From Pseudaeromonas paramecii (lineage in GTDB: Bacteria > Pseudomonadota > Gammaproteobacteria > Enterobacterales > Aeromonadaceae), in the NCBI RefSeq assembly GCF_039540575.1, contig NZ_BAABFC010000001.1, positions 186,001 through 250,000 on the forward strand: a stretch of 64,000 nt of DNA. Direction: 5' to 3'. The position numbers were made by a program, and so were the translations under genes. The notes under the pieces are model-generated. The model was not told the origin of the DNA, did no database searches, and saw only the letters and a program-made list of their open reading frames with translations. Positions within the stretch are counted from its first letter, which is position 1; the number at the start of each line of letters is the position of its first letter. Shown piece after piece: positions 41,706 through 51,314 of this stretch.

Positions 41706-42974
41706 ATGCTTGAGCAACTGCGCCGCTGGCGTCGCGATTTTCATCAATACCCCGAACCCGGCTGGTGCGAATACCGCACCACCAGCCTGATTGCTGCCGA
41801 GCTGTCGGCCTGTGGTTACCAGATCTTGCTGGGGGATCAGGTGCTCTCCGCCGCTGCCGTCATGGGCCGGCAAATCGATGAGCCCAAGGAGAAGGCCCGC
41901 GCCGCCGCCCAGGGGGCACCGCAAGCCTGGCTGGAGGCCTCCAGCCTGACCGGTCTCATGGCCGTGCTGGATACCGGCCGGCCGGGACCTTGCGTGGCGC
42001 TGCGGGTGGATCTGGATGCGGTCAAGGTGCAGGAGAGCCAGGGGGCACAACACCAGCCGGATCAGCAGGGCTTTGCCTCGGTCAACGCTCAGTGCATGCA
42101 CGCCTGTGGCCATGACGGCCATGCCGCCATGGGGCTGGTGCTGGGGCAGTTGCTGGCACAGCAACACGAGCGACTGTGCGGCAAGATCAAGCTGTTCTTC
42201 CAACCGGCCGAGGAAGGCTGCCGGGGCGGCAAGGCCATGGCCCAGGGCGGCCAGGTGGATGATGTGGATATCCTCTATGCCATCCACCTGGGGATCCACG
42301 CCGCCAGCGGCGAGCTAGTGGTCTCCCCCACCGGCTTTTTGAGCTCTACCAAGTTTGATGTGGAGTTTCACGGCACCCCGGCCCATGCCGGGCTGGAACC
42401 CAATGCCGGCGCCAATGCCCTGGCGGCCGCCTGCCAGGCGGTGAGTCAGATGCTGGGGATCCCCCGCCACCGGGATGGCCTGACACGGCTCAACATCGGC
42501 ACCCTGAACGCCGGCGCCGAGCGCAATGTCATCCCCAGCTTCGCTCTGCTGGAAGGCGAAACCCGCGGCGCCAGCGCCGAACTCAACGACTACATGTTCA
42601 GCCGGGTACAGCAGATCGTCGATGGCTGCGCCCGCAGTTACGGGGTGGACTTTCGCATTCGTAAGCAAGGCGAAGCCATCTCCATCGAGAACAGCCCGCG
42701 GCTGGTGCACAGTGTCACCCTCAGCGCCGACCGGCTGGGTTTTCATGTCATCCACAGCCGCCCCTTTGGCGCCAGTGACGATGCCGGCTACATGCTGGAG
42801 CGGGTACAAAAACGCGGTGGGGAAGCGGCGTATCTGGTGATCGGTGCCGATCTGGCAGCCGGGCACCATCATCATGGCTTCGACTTTGACGAAACGGCCA
42901 TGGTCAAGGGGGTCTCCCTGCTGGAGGCGCTGTTTGTGGCGGCCCTGCAGCCGCCGGCCGAGATTACTGGCTGA
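41706..42974 (+). CDS. M20-family amidohydrolase, AbgA-like
   Basis: A 422-residue metallopeptidase-fold hydrolase resembling AbgA, the p-aminobenzoyl-glutamate hydrolase subunit A. Di-metal motifs are VDLDAVKVQES, HACGHDGHAAMG, FFQPAEEGCRGG and HLGIHA. The dimerisation lid follows with FHGTPAHAGLEPNAGANAL, and the last ligand lies in GHHHHGFDFDE. AbgA normally works with AbgB, which is not here, so the substrate is uncertain; aminoacylase or amidobenzoyl-glutamate activity is possible. The ATG at 41706 has AAGGA upstream. The 3' end overlaps the convergent OmpA-domain gene by 11 bases. Confidence 0.85.
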   Translation: MLEQLRRWRRDFHQYPEPGWCEYRTTSLIAAELSACGYQILLGDQVLSAAAVMGRQIDEPKEKARAAAQGAPQAWLEASSLTGLMAVLDTGRPGPCVALRVDLDAVKVQESQGAQHQPDQQGFASVNAQCMHACGHDGHAAMGLVLGQLLAQQHERLCGKIKLFFQPAEEGCRGGKAMAQGGQVDDVDILYAIHLGIHAASGELVVSPTGFLSSTKFDVEFHGTPAHAGLEPNAGANALAAACQAVSQMLGIPRHRDGLTRLNIGTLNAGAERNVIPSFALLEGETRGASAELNDYMFSRVQQIVDGCARSYGVDFRIRKQGEAISIENSPRLVHSVTLSADRLGFHVIHSRPFGASDDAGYMLERVQKRGGEAAYLVIGADLAAGHHHHGFDFDETAMVKGVSLLEALFVAALQPPAEITG

Positions 42975-43464
42975 GGGTGATCAGCGCCACCCGGCGGTTG
43001 AGTTGGCGACCATAGGTACTGTTGTTGTTGGCGGCCGGTTGGGTCTCCCCGGCGGACTCCAGCGTGAGGCTGCCGGGATCCACTCCCTTGCCAATCAGGT
43101 AATAGGCCACCGCCTGGGCTCGAGTGCCGCCCAGTCTCAGGTTGTAGCCTTCCGAGGCGCTGCTGTCGGTGTGCCCCGTGATCTGTAGCCGGTAGTCCTG
43201 GCCGATGGCCGCCTGGGCCACGCAGTCCAGAGTCGCTCTGGCCGCCGCATCCAACTCGCTTCGGTCCACCGCAAAGTGCACCGGCACCATGGTCAGGCTT
43301 CGGCCATCGGCGCTTTGCCCCAGCCCGTCACAGCGTGCCGGCAGCGAGCTGACAAACGGCGGATCCTGCCACAGCAGATATTCCTTGCCCCCAAAGCCCT
43401 CGGCAGCCTGGGCCCCCAGGCTCAGCGTTGCCAGAGTCATCAAAAAATAACGTCGAGTATTCAT
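42964..43464 (-). CDS. OmpA-domain outer membrane/periplasmic protein
   Basis: A 166-residue exported protein: signal peptide (LMTLATLSLGAQA), a short unique segment with one Cys, then an OmpA-C peptidoglycan-binding domain. The latter shows VPVHFAVDRSELDAAARATL, ITGHTDSSASEGYNLRLGG and the closing NRRVALI. There is no lipobox and no beta-barrel, so it is a small soluble or peptidoglycan-bound protein. It is divergent from lon and overlaps the amidohydrolase 3' end. Confidence 0.85.
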   Translation of the reverse strand: MNTRRYFLMTLATLSLGAQAAEGFGGKEYLLWQDPPFVSSLPARCDGLGQSADGRSLTMVPVHFAVDRSELDAAARATLDCVAQAAIGQDYRLQITGHTDSSASEGYNLRLGGTRAQAVAYYLIGKGVDPGSLTLESAGETQPAANNNSTYGRQLNRRVALITLSQ

Positions 43465-43549
43465 AAAGTTGGCCTCATAAACCTGGGGTGACTTAAGCTT
43501 TAAGGGCAGCGATAGCCTGGGTCATCATCAAGCTGCCGATATGAAACGC

Positions 43550-43578
43550 CTTGTATTGGCCCGCGCCTATCCCCATCT
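43550..43578 (+). promoter_or_regulatory. candidate sigma32 heat-shock promoter of lon
   Basis: CTTGTAT, 14 bases, CCCCATCT. This is a close match to the sigma32 consensus CTTGAAA-N13-17-CCCCATNT. It lies about 50 bases before the lon ATG at 43629 and rules out a longer frame starting near 43551. Confidence 0.75.
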
Positions 43579-43628
43579 ATTTCAATGTCCTTTTCATAAA
43601 TTGTCGACAGCTTTATGGGGGTACCCTG

Positions 43629-46025
43629 ATGCGTGATCCACATGATGAAAGCACCCCGGTAGAGGGTGAAGTCACAGGTCTGATTTTGCCGGGACAGGAG
43701 CGTCCCAGCCAGCTACATATCATTCCCGTCTATGGGCGGCCCTTCCTGCCGGCGCAAATTTTGCCGGTCCAGATACAAGCCGATCCCTGGGCCAAGACCC
43801 TGGAGCGGGTGGCGAAGACCGCCCACAAGATGGTGGCCCTGTTCCGGGTGGACGAGGAGGCGGATGCCCAACATCCCCTGTATGACATCATGCCGCGCAC
43901 CGGCTGTGTGGTGCGCATCCTGCAGGCCAGCACAGATGGCGATCAGATCCAGTTTGTCGCCGAGGGAATACAGCGGGTGGCCATTCGCAACTGGCTCAGC
44001 AAGAAGCCACCGTATCTGGTGGAGGTGGACTATCTGGAGTCCGAGGTTCCGGCGGGAAGTGAGACCGAGGTGAAGGCCTATGCCATGGCGGTGATCACCG
44101 CCATCAAGGAGCTGCTGCCCATCAATCCTCTCTACAGCGAGGAGCTCAAGCAGTATCTCAACCGCTTCAATCCCAACGATCCCTCGCCCCTGGCCGACTG
44201 CGGCGCCGCCATCACCACGGCCAAGGGTGAAGAGCTGCAGGAGATACTCGATACCCCTGCCCTGCTGCCACGGCTGACCAAGGTGCTGGCGCTGCTGAAA
44301 AAAGAGATAGAGGTGGCCCAGCTGCAGAACAAGATCCGCGACGAGGTCAATCGCAGCATCAACGACCGTCAACGGGAGTTCTTCTTGCACGAGCAACTCA
44401 AGGTGATCCAAAAGGAGTTGGGACTGCAAAAGGATGACAAGACCGCCGAGATGGAGATGTTCCGCAACCGGCTGGCGGCCCTGACGGTACCCGACGAGGT
44501 GAACGCCAGGGTGAACGAGGAGCTGAACAAGCTGAAGATCCTGGAAAGCGGCTCCCCCGAGTATGCGGTGACGCGCAACTATCTGGAATGGGTCACTCAG
44601 GTACCTTGGGGCCAGTACCATCAGGACAAGATCGATCTGAAACGCGCCAGACGCATCCTGGATCGGGACCATGACGGCCTGGCGGATGTGAAGGACAGGA
44701 TCATCGAGTTTCTGGCGGTGGGGGCCTTCAAGAAGGATGTCAGCGGCGCCATCATGCTGCTGATCGGCCCCCCGGGGGTGGGCAAGACCTCCATCGGTCG
44801 ATCCATCGCCGCCGCCATGGGGCGTCCCTTCTACCGCTTCAGCGTGGGCGGCATGCGGGACGAAGCTGAGATCAAGGGCCACAGACGCACCTATATCGGT
44901 GCCCTGCCCGGCAAGCTGGTGCATGCCTTGAAGGAGTGCAAGGTGATGAACCCCCTCATCATGCTGGACGAGATCGACAAGCTGGGGGTGAGCCATCAGG
45001 GGGATCCGGCTTCGGCCCTGCTGGAGACGCTGGATCCCGAGCAGAACGTCAACTTCCTCGACCATTATCTGGACCTGCGACTCGATCTCTCCAAGTGCCT
45101 GTTCATCTGTACCGCCAATACCCTGGACTCCATCCCGGCGCCCTTGCTGGATCGCATGGATGTGATCCGGCTGTCCGGTTATCTGGCCCAGGAGAAGCTG
45201 GCCATCGCCCGCCATCATCTGTGGCCGCGCCAGCTGGAGCGGGCCGGGGTCGATAAAGAGCGACTCAAGATCAGTGAAGGGGCGCTGCGCCTGCTGACCG
45301 AGGGTTACGCCCGGGAGGCGGGTGTGCGCAATCTGGAGAAGCAGATCGCCAAGCTCATCCGCAAGTCGGTGGTCCGCCTGCTGGACGAACCAGGCCTCAG
45401 TCTCAGGCTCAAGGCGGCGGACATTCCCGAGCTGTTGGGCGCGCCCCTGTTTCGCAAGGAGAAGGCCTTGAGTGGTGTGGGGATCATCACCGGCCTGGCC
45501 TGGACCTCCTTAGGCGGCGCCACCCTGCCGGTGGAGTCCAGCGTGGTGCATCAGCAGAGTCGCGGCTTCAAGCTCACCGGTCAGCTGGGCGACGTGATGA
45601 AGGAGTCGGCGGAAATCGCCTACAGCTTCGTCAATGCCAACCTCAAGGAGTTGGGCGCCGACAGCCGTTTCTTCGAGCAGGCCTTCGTGCACCTGCATGT
45701 GCCGGAAGGGGCCACCCCCAAGGATGGCCCCAGTGCCGGCATCACCATGGCCAGCAGTCTGCTGTCGCTGGCCTTGGGCAAGGCACCCAACAAGGACTTT
45801 GCCATGACAGGCGAGCTGACCCTGACGGGCCATGTGCTGCCCATCGGTGGTGTGCGGGAGAAGGCGATTGCGGCCAAGCGCCAGGGTATCCACCAGATCA
45901 TAGTGCCGGAAGCCAATCGGGGTGACGTGGAGGAGCTGCCGGATTACGTCAAGGAAGGGCTGACCTTCCACTTTGCCCGTCAATACAAGGAGGTGGCTCG
46001 GCTGTTGTTTGGCCCGGCAGCCTGA
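43629..46025 (+). CDS. lon: ATP-dependent protease Lon (second-type paralogue)
   Basis: A 798-residue LonA-type protease: N-terminal substrate-binding domain (VYGRPFLPAQILPVQI), AAA+ module with Walker A GPPGVGKT (Lys386) and Walker B PLIMLDEIDKLG. The C-terminal protease has the catalytic Ser702 (KDGPSAGITMA) and Lys745 (REKAIAAKR). It stands alone, not in the clpX-lon-hupB neighbourhood usual for the main lon, so it is probably a second copy of the kind known in Aeromonas, Shewanella and relatives. A sigma32-like promoter indicates heat-shock control. It ends at a strong terminator next to an initiator tRNA. Confidence 0.92.
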   Translation: MRDPHDESTPVEGEVTGLILPGQERPSQLHIIPVYGRPFLPAQILPVQIQADPWAKTLERVAKTAHKMVALFRVDEEADAQHPLYDIMPRTGCVVRILQASTDGDQIQFVAEGIQRVAIRNWLSKKPPYLVEVDYLESEVPAGSETEVKAYAMAVITAIKELLPINPLYSEELKQYLNRFNPNDPSPLADCGAAITTAKGEELQEILDTPALLPRLTKVLALLKKEIEVAQLQNKIRDEVNRSINDRQREFFLHEQLKVIQKELGLQKDDKTAEMEMFRNRLAALTVPDEVNARVNEELNKLKILESGSPEYAVTRNYLEWVTQVPWGQYHQDKIDLKRARRILDRDHDGLADVKDRIIEFLAVGAFKKDVSGAIMLLIGPPGVGKTSIGRSIAAAMGRPFYRFSVGGMRDEAEIKGHRRTYIGALPGKLVHALKECKVMNPLIMLDEIDKLGVSHQGDPASALLETLDPEQNVNFLDHYLDLRLDLSKCLFICTANTLDSIPAPLLDRMDVIRLSGYLAQEKLAIARHHLWPRQLERAGVDKERLKISEGALRLLTEGYAREAGVRNLEKQIAKLIRKSVVRLLDEPGLSLRLKAADIPELLGAPLFRKEKALSGVGIITGLAWTSLGGATLPVESSVVHQQSRGFKLTGQLGDVMKESAEIAYSFVNANLKELGADSRFFEQAFVHLHVPEGATPKDGPSAGITMASSLLSLALGKAPNKDFAMTGELTLTGHVLPIGGVREKAIAAKRQGIHQIIVPEANRGDVEELPDYVKEGLTFHFARQYKEVARLLFGPAA

Positions 46026-46044
46026 CGTCTGGACGGCAAAAACA

Positions 46045-46071
46045 ACAAGGCCTCCCGATGGGAGGCCTTGT
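46045..46071. terminator. bidirectional terminator between lon and tRNA-fMet
   Basis: ACAAGGCCTCCC, GAT, GGGAGGCCTTGT: 12 perfect pairs. It is shared by lon (rightward) and the tRNA (leftward). Confidence 0.8.
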
Positions 46072-46077
46072 CTTATT

Positions 46078-46154
<77 letters not shown>

Positions 46155-46346
46155 TCTGATGCTGTGCATTCTAGTCATCTGACTTTCTATTGCAATAACT
46201 ATTTGGAAAATCGCACCAATTTAGCATTAATTGCCGAAATATTGACTAATGTGGCGTTTTTTTCACCTGAGCGGCTTGGCGGCCGGCTCTCACCGTTGTG
46301 CCGACTACACTTGCTGATAAGCCCGGCAGGCCAAGGAGAGAGTGCA

Positions 46347-48425
46347 ATGAAATGTTCGCGCGGCCACTGTAATCAGTTGGGAGCCACCCTGGATAATAAC
46401 GGCGTCAATTTCGCCCTCTGGGCACGCTTGGCCAGTGAGGTGGAGCTGCTGCTGTTCAAGCATGCTGATGATGCCAATCCCGTGGTGATCCCCCTCAATC
46501 CCCGTATCAATCGGACCGCCTACTACTGGCATATCCATGTGGCGGAGATAGGTGATGGCCAGATCTATGGCTGGCGGATCAATGGCCCCTGGCGCCCCTA
46601 TGAGGGCACCTGCTTTGATCCGGAAAAGGTCTTGCTGGACCCCTACGGCCGGGAAGTGGTGCTGGGTCATCAATACGATCGCTGGGCGGCCAGTCGACCG
46701 GGCAGCAATACCGCCCAATGTGCCAAGAGTGTGGTGGTGAGCCTGGAGGATTACGACTGGGAGGATGACGAGGCCCCCGAACACCCCCTCTCCCGCTCCA
46801 TCATCTATGAACTGCACGTCGGCGGCTTCACACGGGATGCCAGCGCCGGCGTCGCCCCAAGCCATCGCGGTACCTATGCCGGTGTCGTCGACAAGATCCC
46901 CTATCTCAAGGAACTGGGGATCACCGCCGTGGAGCTGCTGCCGGTGTTCCAGTTCGACCCGCAGGATGCGCCCCATGGGCTGGACAACTATTGGGGCTAC
47001 AGCCCGCTCTCCTTCTTTGCCCCCCACACTGGCTATGCCAGTCACAGCGGGCGCAAGGCAGCCATCAACGAGTTCCGTGACATGGTCAAGGCGCTGCACA
47101 AGGCCGGTATCGAGGTGATACTGGATGTGGTCTACAACCACACCGCCGAAGGGGACGACAATGGACCGCTGATCTGCTTTCGCGGCATCGATCATGAGGC
47201 CTATTACATTCTCGATCCCCTGCATCGTCGCTCCACCAACTATTCCGGCTGCGGCAACACCTTAAACGGCTCGCATCCGGTCACGAAACGTCTCATCATC
47301 GACAGCCTGCGCTACTGGCGCGAGCACCTGCATGTGGACGGCTTTCGCTTCGATCTGGCCTCCATCCTCTCACGCGACGAGGCGGGCAACCCTCAGGTCA
47401 ACCCCCCGACCCTGCTGGCCATCGATACCGATCCCGTACTGGCCAACTGCAAGCTGATCGCCGAAGCCTGGGATGCCGGTGGCCTGTATCAGGTAGGATC
47501 GCTGGCGGGCTCCCGTTGGCGGGAGTGGAATGGCCAGTTTCGCGATGATGTGCGGCGCTTTGTGAAAGGCGAAAACAACACGGTACGCAACTTTGCTCAC
47601 CGCATCAGCGGCAGTCCGGATATCTACCAGTACAATCACGCCGATCCGGAAAAGAGCATCAACTTCGTCACCTGCCATGACGGCTTCACCCTCTGGGATC
47701 TGGTGAGTTACAACCAGAAGCACAATCTGGCCAACGGTGAGCACAACCGGGATGGTCAAAACGACAACTACAGCTGGAACCATGGCGCCGAAGGCCCTAC
47801 TCAGGATCCAAGCCTAAATGGTCTGCGACTTCGGCAATGCAAGAATCTGCTAACCTGCACCCTGCTCTCCATCGGCACCCCCATGTTGCTGATGGGGGAT
47901 GAGGTGCTGCGCACACAGCAGGGCAATAACAATGCCTACTGCCAAAACAATCCCATCAGCTGGATGAACTGGGAGTGGGGCCCCCTCTCCTTCGACATGC
48001 TGCGCTACACCACAGAACTCATCCGCTATCGCAGGTTTTTGTTCCACCATGACCGCCAGGATGCCCTGCCTGTGTCTCTCGCCGAGATTTTGCACCGGGC
48101 CGAGATCTGTTGGCACGGGGTGCAGGCCCATAGCCCGGACTGGGGAGAACACTCCCATGCCCTGGCATTTTCAGCCATCTCCCTGGAGCACAAGATGGCC
48201 ATTTACGTCATCTTCAATGCCTACTGGGAACCCTTGCTGTTCAACCTGCCCCTGCCGCCCATGGGGATTGAGGGGCACTGGCAGCGCATCATAGACACAG
48301 CTCAGCCCAGCCCCATGGATATCATTCCCATGGGCGACCCCCTGCCCCTGCAGGCCAAGAGCTATCGGGCCGACGCCCGCTCCCTGTGCCTGTTTGTCTG
48401 TGGCCAGCTGCCGTTTGAAGCATGA
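46347..48425 (+). CDS. glgX: glycogen debranching enzyme GlgX
   Basis: A 692-residue GH13 isoamylase-type enzyme that hydrolyses alpha-1,6 branches of limit dextrins. It has an N-terminal CBM48 (LGATLDNNGVNFALWA) and catalytic motifs VILDVVYNHTAEG, VDGFRFDLAS (nucleophile Asp) and LIAEAWDAGG (acid Glu). VTCHDGFTLWDLVSY carries the transition-state Asp. The ATG at 46347 follows AAGGAGAG. No glgB, glgC, glgA or glgP is nearby, so it is an orphan; its partners must be elsewhere. Confidence 0.94.
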   Translation: MKCSRGHCNQLGATLDNNGVNFALWARLASEVELLLFKHADDANPVVIPLNPRINRTAYYWHIHVAEIGDGQIYGWRINGPWRPYEGTCFDPEKVLLDPYGREVVLGHQYDRWAASRPGSNTAQCAKSVVVSLEDYDWEDDEAPEHPLSRSIIYELHVGGFTRDASAGVAPSHRGTYAGVVDKIPYLKELGITAVELLPVFQFDPQDAPHGLDNYWGYSPLSFFAPHTGYASHSGRKAAINEFRDMVKALHKAGIEVILDVVYNHTAEGDDNGPLICFRGIDHEAYYILDPLHRRSTNYSGCGNTLNGSHPVTKRLIIDSLRYWREHLHVDGFRFDLASILSRDEAGNPQVNPPTLLAIDTDPVLANCKLIAEAWDAGGLYQVGSLAGSRWREWNGQFRDDVRRFVKGENNTVRNFAHRISGSPDIYQYNHADPEKSINFVTCHDGFTLWDLVSYNQKHNLANGEHNRDGQNDNYSWNHGAEGPTQDPSLNGLRLRQCKNLLTCTLLSIGTPMLLMGDEVLRTQQGNNNAYCQNNPISWMNWEWGPLSFDMLRYTTELIRYRRFLFHHDRQDALPVSLAEILHRAEICWHGVQAHSPDWGEHSHALAFSAISLEHKMAIYVIFNAYWEPLLFNLPLPPMGIEGHWQRIIDTAQPSPMDIIPMGDPLPLQAKSYRADARSLCLFVCGQLPFEA

Positions 48426-48434
48426 GTCGACTTG

Positions 48435-50063
48435 TCAGCCCTGGCCTCGCGCCAGGGCGACGATACGGGCGAACATCTGTCGTAGCAGTGGCGGTATGCT
48501 CTCCGGCCCCAGACTCTCCGCCTCCTCGACCACCGCCAGGGCCAGGCCGGGCTTGCTGCGCTGACGAATGGCCTTATCGATGATCTTGTGGGGTGAGCAG
48601 CTCTGTCTGGGCCCGATTTTCGCCTCCCGGCGGAATACCGATTCGAAGCCGTTCATAAACAAGAAATGCTCTATATCCCGCTCATGCAGTCCCGTCAGCC
48701 GCTCCCGCTCCCTGTCCCCATGCAGCAGAGACCTTGCCCCTGTGATGTACTTGGCGCCCGCCTCATCCCCATCGGCCAGCAGATGCCACTCTATGCCCAG
48801 CTGATTGGCCACCTTGATCAAGGGTGCATAACCACACTGGGCGTATTCGATGATCCGAACCCCTTCGGCCCGCAGGCTGTAACCGCAGATGCTGGCCAAC
48901 TCCGCCAGTAGCCAGATCTCGGTTTCCCCCTCCACCAACAGCCAGCAGCGGGCAAACAGGGACATGGGCCGGTTGATCCGCACATGGAAGGCAATCCGGC
49001 GCAGATCATCGGCGCTGAAATGATGGTCCTGTATCTGATAGCACAGGGTTTCCGACTGTTGCCGCACCAGCCGACGGATCTGGCTCAAGGGCAGGCTGGT
49101 GAGCAGATCTCCCGAATTGGTGGTGAGAATTTTTTGCCCCGGTAGCTGTTCCAGTAAGCCCCAGGCCAGTGCCAGCATGGTGGGGTGCAGACGACTCTCG
49201 GGGTCTTCCAGGATCAGGATGGGCCGTGCGCCCACCTCGATCTGTCTGTCGCCGCGGGCTGCCAACATGGCGCCGGCGATGCCGGAGAGGGCCAGCTGCA
49301 TCACCTGATTATCCTGGCAACGCGCCAGGTCGGTCAGGTTACCCAGTCCCTGCAAGGAGGCGGGTCGCATGACGATCTCCCGCTGGCTGCGGGGCCGCGG
49401 GCGGATCGGCGGCACACTGCTGAAATAGTGGGAGATCAGCTGGCAGACAGATTCGAATCCTTGCCTGAGTTCGTCGCGCGGCAGGGGTTGCGGATCCTCG
49501 GCCAGCGAGTCGGCCAACGCCATCAGGCGCTGCTGCCATACCTCCGCCAGCATGCTATTGCTGCGGTTGCTGCGACTGTCGCGCAGGCGCAAGACCGGGT
49601 TCATCAGCATCAGCAGCTGAATGAGATGCAAGGGATTATCCGGCTGCAGCGGCTGGCCGTTACCATCCAAGAAACCATGTTCGGACAGGACACTGCCATC
49701 GGCTTGCAGATCGGCCGCGGCACGATAGTGAATGCGGTGGAGTTGATCCTTATGCTTGACCCAGACGGCGGCCAAGCGGGCCAACCGGCTGGAGTGCTGG
49801 CTCATCTCCGGCCTGTGCTCGCGAAAGCTCAACACTATCTGCAGATGGACGGCCGCAGCGAGCTCGGGATCTTCGGGGCGGTGAAAGTCCTCCGGCACAA
49901 ACTGGTAGGGCACTTCATCCTGCCCAAGCAGACACCAGAGTGCCCGCATCAGGCTGGTCTTACCCCAGGTGTTTTCACCTATGAGGGCGGTCACCTGATC
50001 AAGGCGGAGGGAGAGGCGGTTGATACCGCGAAAGCCCCGGATTTCAATACGTTCTAGATACAT
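48435..50063 (-). CDS. ybjD: YbjD-type OLD-family ATPase/nuclease
   Basis: A 542-residue protein with an SMC/RecF-like ATPase (MYLERIEIRGFRGINRLSLR, Walker A IGENTWGKTSL, later ILILEDPESRLHPTM) and a C-terminal TOPRIM domain (LLVEGETEIWLL, ADGDEAG) carrying the acidic metal ligands of OLD nucleases. Length and N-terminus match E. coli YbjD, for which no clear role is known. The start at 50063 aligns with the family; an in-frame ATG 24 bases upstream would add eight residues. It lies downstream of a possible 38-residue basic gene on the same strand. Confidence 0.87.
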   Translation of the reverse strand: MYLERIEIRGFRGINRLSLRLDQVTALIGENTWGKTSLMRALWCLLGQDEVPYQFVPEDFHRPEDPELAAAVHLQIVLSFREHRPEMSQHSSRLARLAAVWVKHKDQLHRIHYRAAADLQADGSVLSEHGFLDGNGQPLQPDNPLHLIQLLMLMNPVLRLRDSRSNRSNSMLAEVWQQRLMALADSLAEDPQPLPRDELRQGFESVCQLISHYFSSVPPIRPRPRSQREIVMRPASLQGLGNLTDLARCQDNQVMQLALSGIAGAMLAARGDRQIEVGARPILILEDPESRLHPTMLALAWGLLEQLPGQKILTTNSGDLLTSLPLSQIRRLVRQQSETLCYQIQDHHFSADDLRRIAFHVRINRPMSLFARCWLLVEGETEIWLLAELASICGYSLRAEGVRIIEYAQCGYAPLIKVANQLGIEWHLLADGDEAGAKYITGARSLLHGDRERERLTGLHERDIEHFLFMNGFESVFRREAKIGPRQSCSPHKIIDKAIRQRSKPGLALAVVEEAESLGPESIPPLLRQMFARIVALARGQG

Positions 50064-50129
50064 GGCTTTGCCAACCTTTTCTTTCATGTTGACAAATGCC
50101 GCGATCGAACACCAGCGGCGTGAGTGGAA

Positions 50130-50246
50130 TTAGCGAGCGCTGATCTTGCTGAGGGTAGAGACGGTCTCTGCGTCGGGCTGTGCTTCGTATTGCCAGAGGC
50201 TGAACCACAGATGGCGATGTCGAAGTTGGCGTCGTTTCTGTTTCAT
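50130..50246 (-). CDS. possible 38-residue basic peptide gene
   Basis: MKQKRRQLRHRHLWFSLWQY followed by an acidic end (QPDAETVSTL, SKISAR). An AGGAGC motif lies seven bases before this ATG, a very good ribosome-binding site. It is on the same strand and upstream of ybjD. No family recognised; the strongly basic, aromatic N-terminal half could bind RNA or membranes. Length is too short for certainty. Confidence 0.35.
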   Translation of the reverse strand: MKQKRRQLRHRHLWFSLWQYEAQPDAETVSTLSKISAR

Positions 50247-50329
50247 GGGCGTGCTCCTGCTCATTGAGTCTCCCACGCGGGAGGCCAGGCAAGCTTGGCA
50301 CGCCAAGATGACAAAACAGTGAATTTTGG

Positions 50330-51091
50330 CTAAGCAGCCCAATATTGCCAGAGTAATTTTCCGGACATCACCAGGGAGGTTAGCACAATCAGCGGTCGGA
50401 TCAGCCGGGCCCCCTGTCTCACCACCAGCCGCGAGCCCAACCTGGCGCCCACCATCTGCCCTAAGGCCATGCACAAACCCACCTGCCAGACCAGCTTGCC
50501 GCCCAAGGCAAAGAAGAGCAGCGCGGCCAGGTTGGAGGTGGCGTTGAGCAGTTTGCTGTGGGCCGTCGCCTTGGCCATGTTGAAGCCAGCCAGGGCGATA
50601 AAACCAACCGCAAAGAAGGAGCCCGTACCCGGGCCAAAAAAACCATCGTAGAAACCCACCGGCATGGCCAGCCCCAGCGCAAAGGCGACAGGACCTAAGC
50701 GGCGTTGGTTGTCCTCGTCGCCGACCCGAGGACTGAAAATAAAATAAAGGGCAAAACCAATCAGCAAAAACGGAATGATGGCGGAGAGGAAGCTGGCATC
50801 CAGCTGTTGTACCAACAGGGTACCGCAGGCACTGCCACAGAATGTCAGGGCAATGGCCAAGCGCATCTGGCGAAAGTCGATATAGCCACGGCGGGCAAAA
50901 TACCAGGAGGCGGAACAGCTACCGAAGGAGCTTTGCAGCTTATTGGTGCCCAGCGCCTGAGCCGGCGGTAGCCCGGCAGCCAGCAAGGCCGGCAGGGTCA
51001 ACAGGCCGCCGCCGCCGGCGATGGCATCGAGAAACCCGGCGGCCAAGCCACACAATGACAACAACCCCAGGGTGGTGATGCTCAACTCCAT
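50330..51091 (-). CDS. TauE/SafE (TSUP) family permease, YfcA-like
   Basis: A 253-residue membrane protein with about eight hydrophobic helices. The diagnostic N-terminal motif GLAAGFLDAIAGGGGLLTLP and its inverted counterpart MPVGFYDGFFGPGTGSFFAV define the TSUP (formerly DUF81) family, which exports sulfite, sulfoacetate or related organosulfur anions. The sequence resembles YfcA of E. coli. The substrate is unknown. The gene is monocistronic, with about 240 bases between it and ybjD. Confidence 0.88.
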   Translation of the reverse strand: MELSITTLGLLSLCGLAAGFLDAIAGGGGLLTLPALLAAGLPPAQALGTNKLQSSFGSCSASWYFARRGYIDFRQMRLAIALTFCGSACGTLLVQQLDASFLSAIIPFLLIGFALYFIFSPRVGDEDNQRRLGPVAFALGLAMPVGFYDGFFGPGTGSFFAVGFIALAGFNMAKATAHSKLLNATSNLAALLFFALGGKLVWQVGLCMALGQMVGARLGSRLVVRQGARLIRPLIVLTSLVMSGKLLWQYWAA

Positions 51092-51185
51092 TGATCACAT
51101 CCTAATTCACAGCAAGACGCACAAAAACAGTAACAGTACCCGGTTTATCAGGCGGGCGCGAGAGGGCTAAGGGTTTGTTTAGGCA

Positions 51186-51213
51186 TAAAAAAAGGTAGCC
51201 AATGGCTACCCTA
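51186..51213 (-). terminator. terminator of the small 40-residue gene
   Basis: Read on the minus strand: GGTAGCCATTGGCTACC followed by seven T. It lies about 100 bases downstream of the small gene at 51315-51437 and ends a leftward transcript. Confidence 0.75.
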
Positions 51214-51314
51214 AACTGACAAATTCAAAAGGTCTGACGAATCGCACCGCCCGGGGTGAACCCAACGGCGCAGATTACGAACGCAATAAACGAAGAACGC
51301 AACACTACAAAAGC

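Noticed and set aside
43551..43628. N-terminal extension of Lon by 26 residues
   Set aside because: It would begin inside the sigma32 promoter, and its sequence does not resemble Lon; MRDPHDES at 43629 is the better start.
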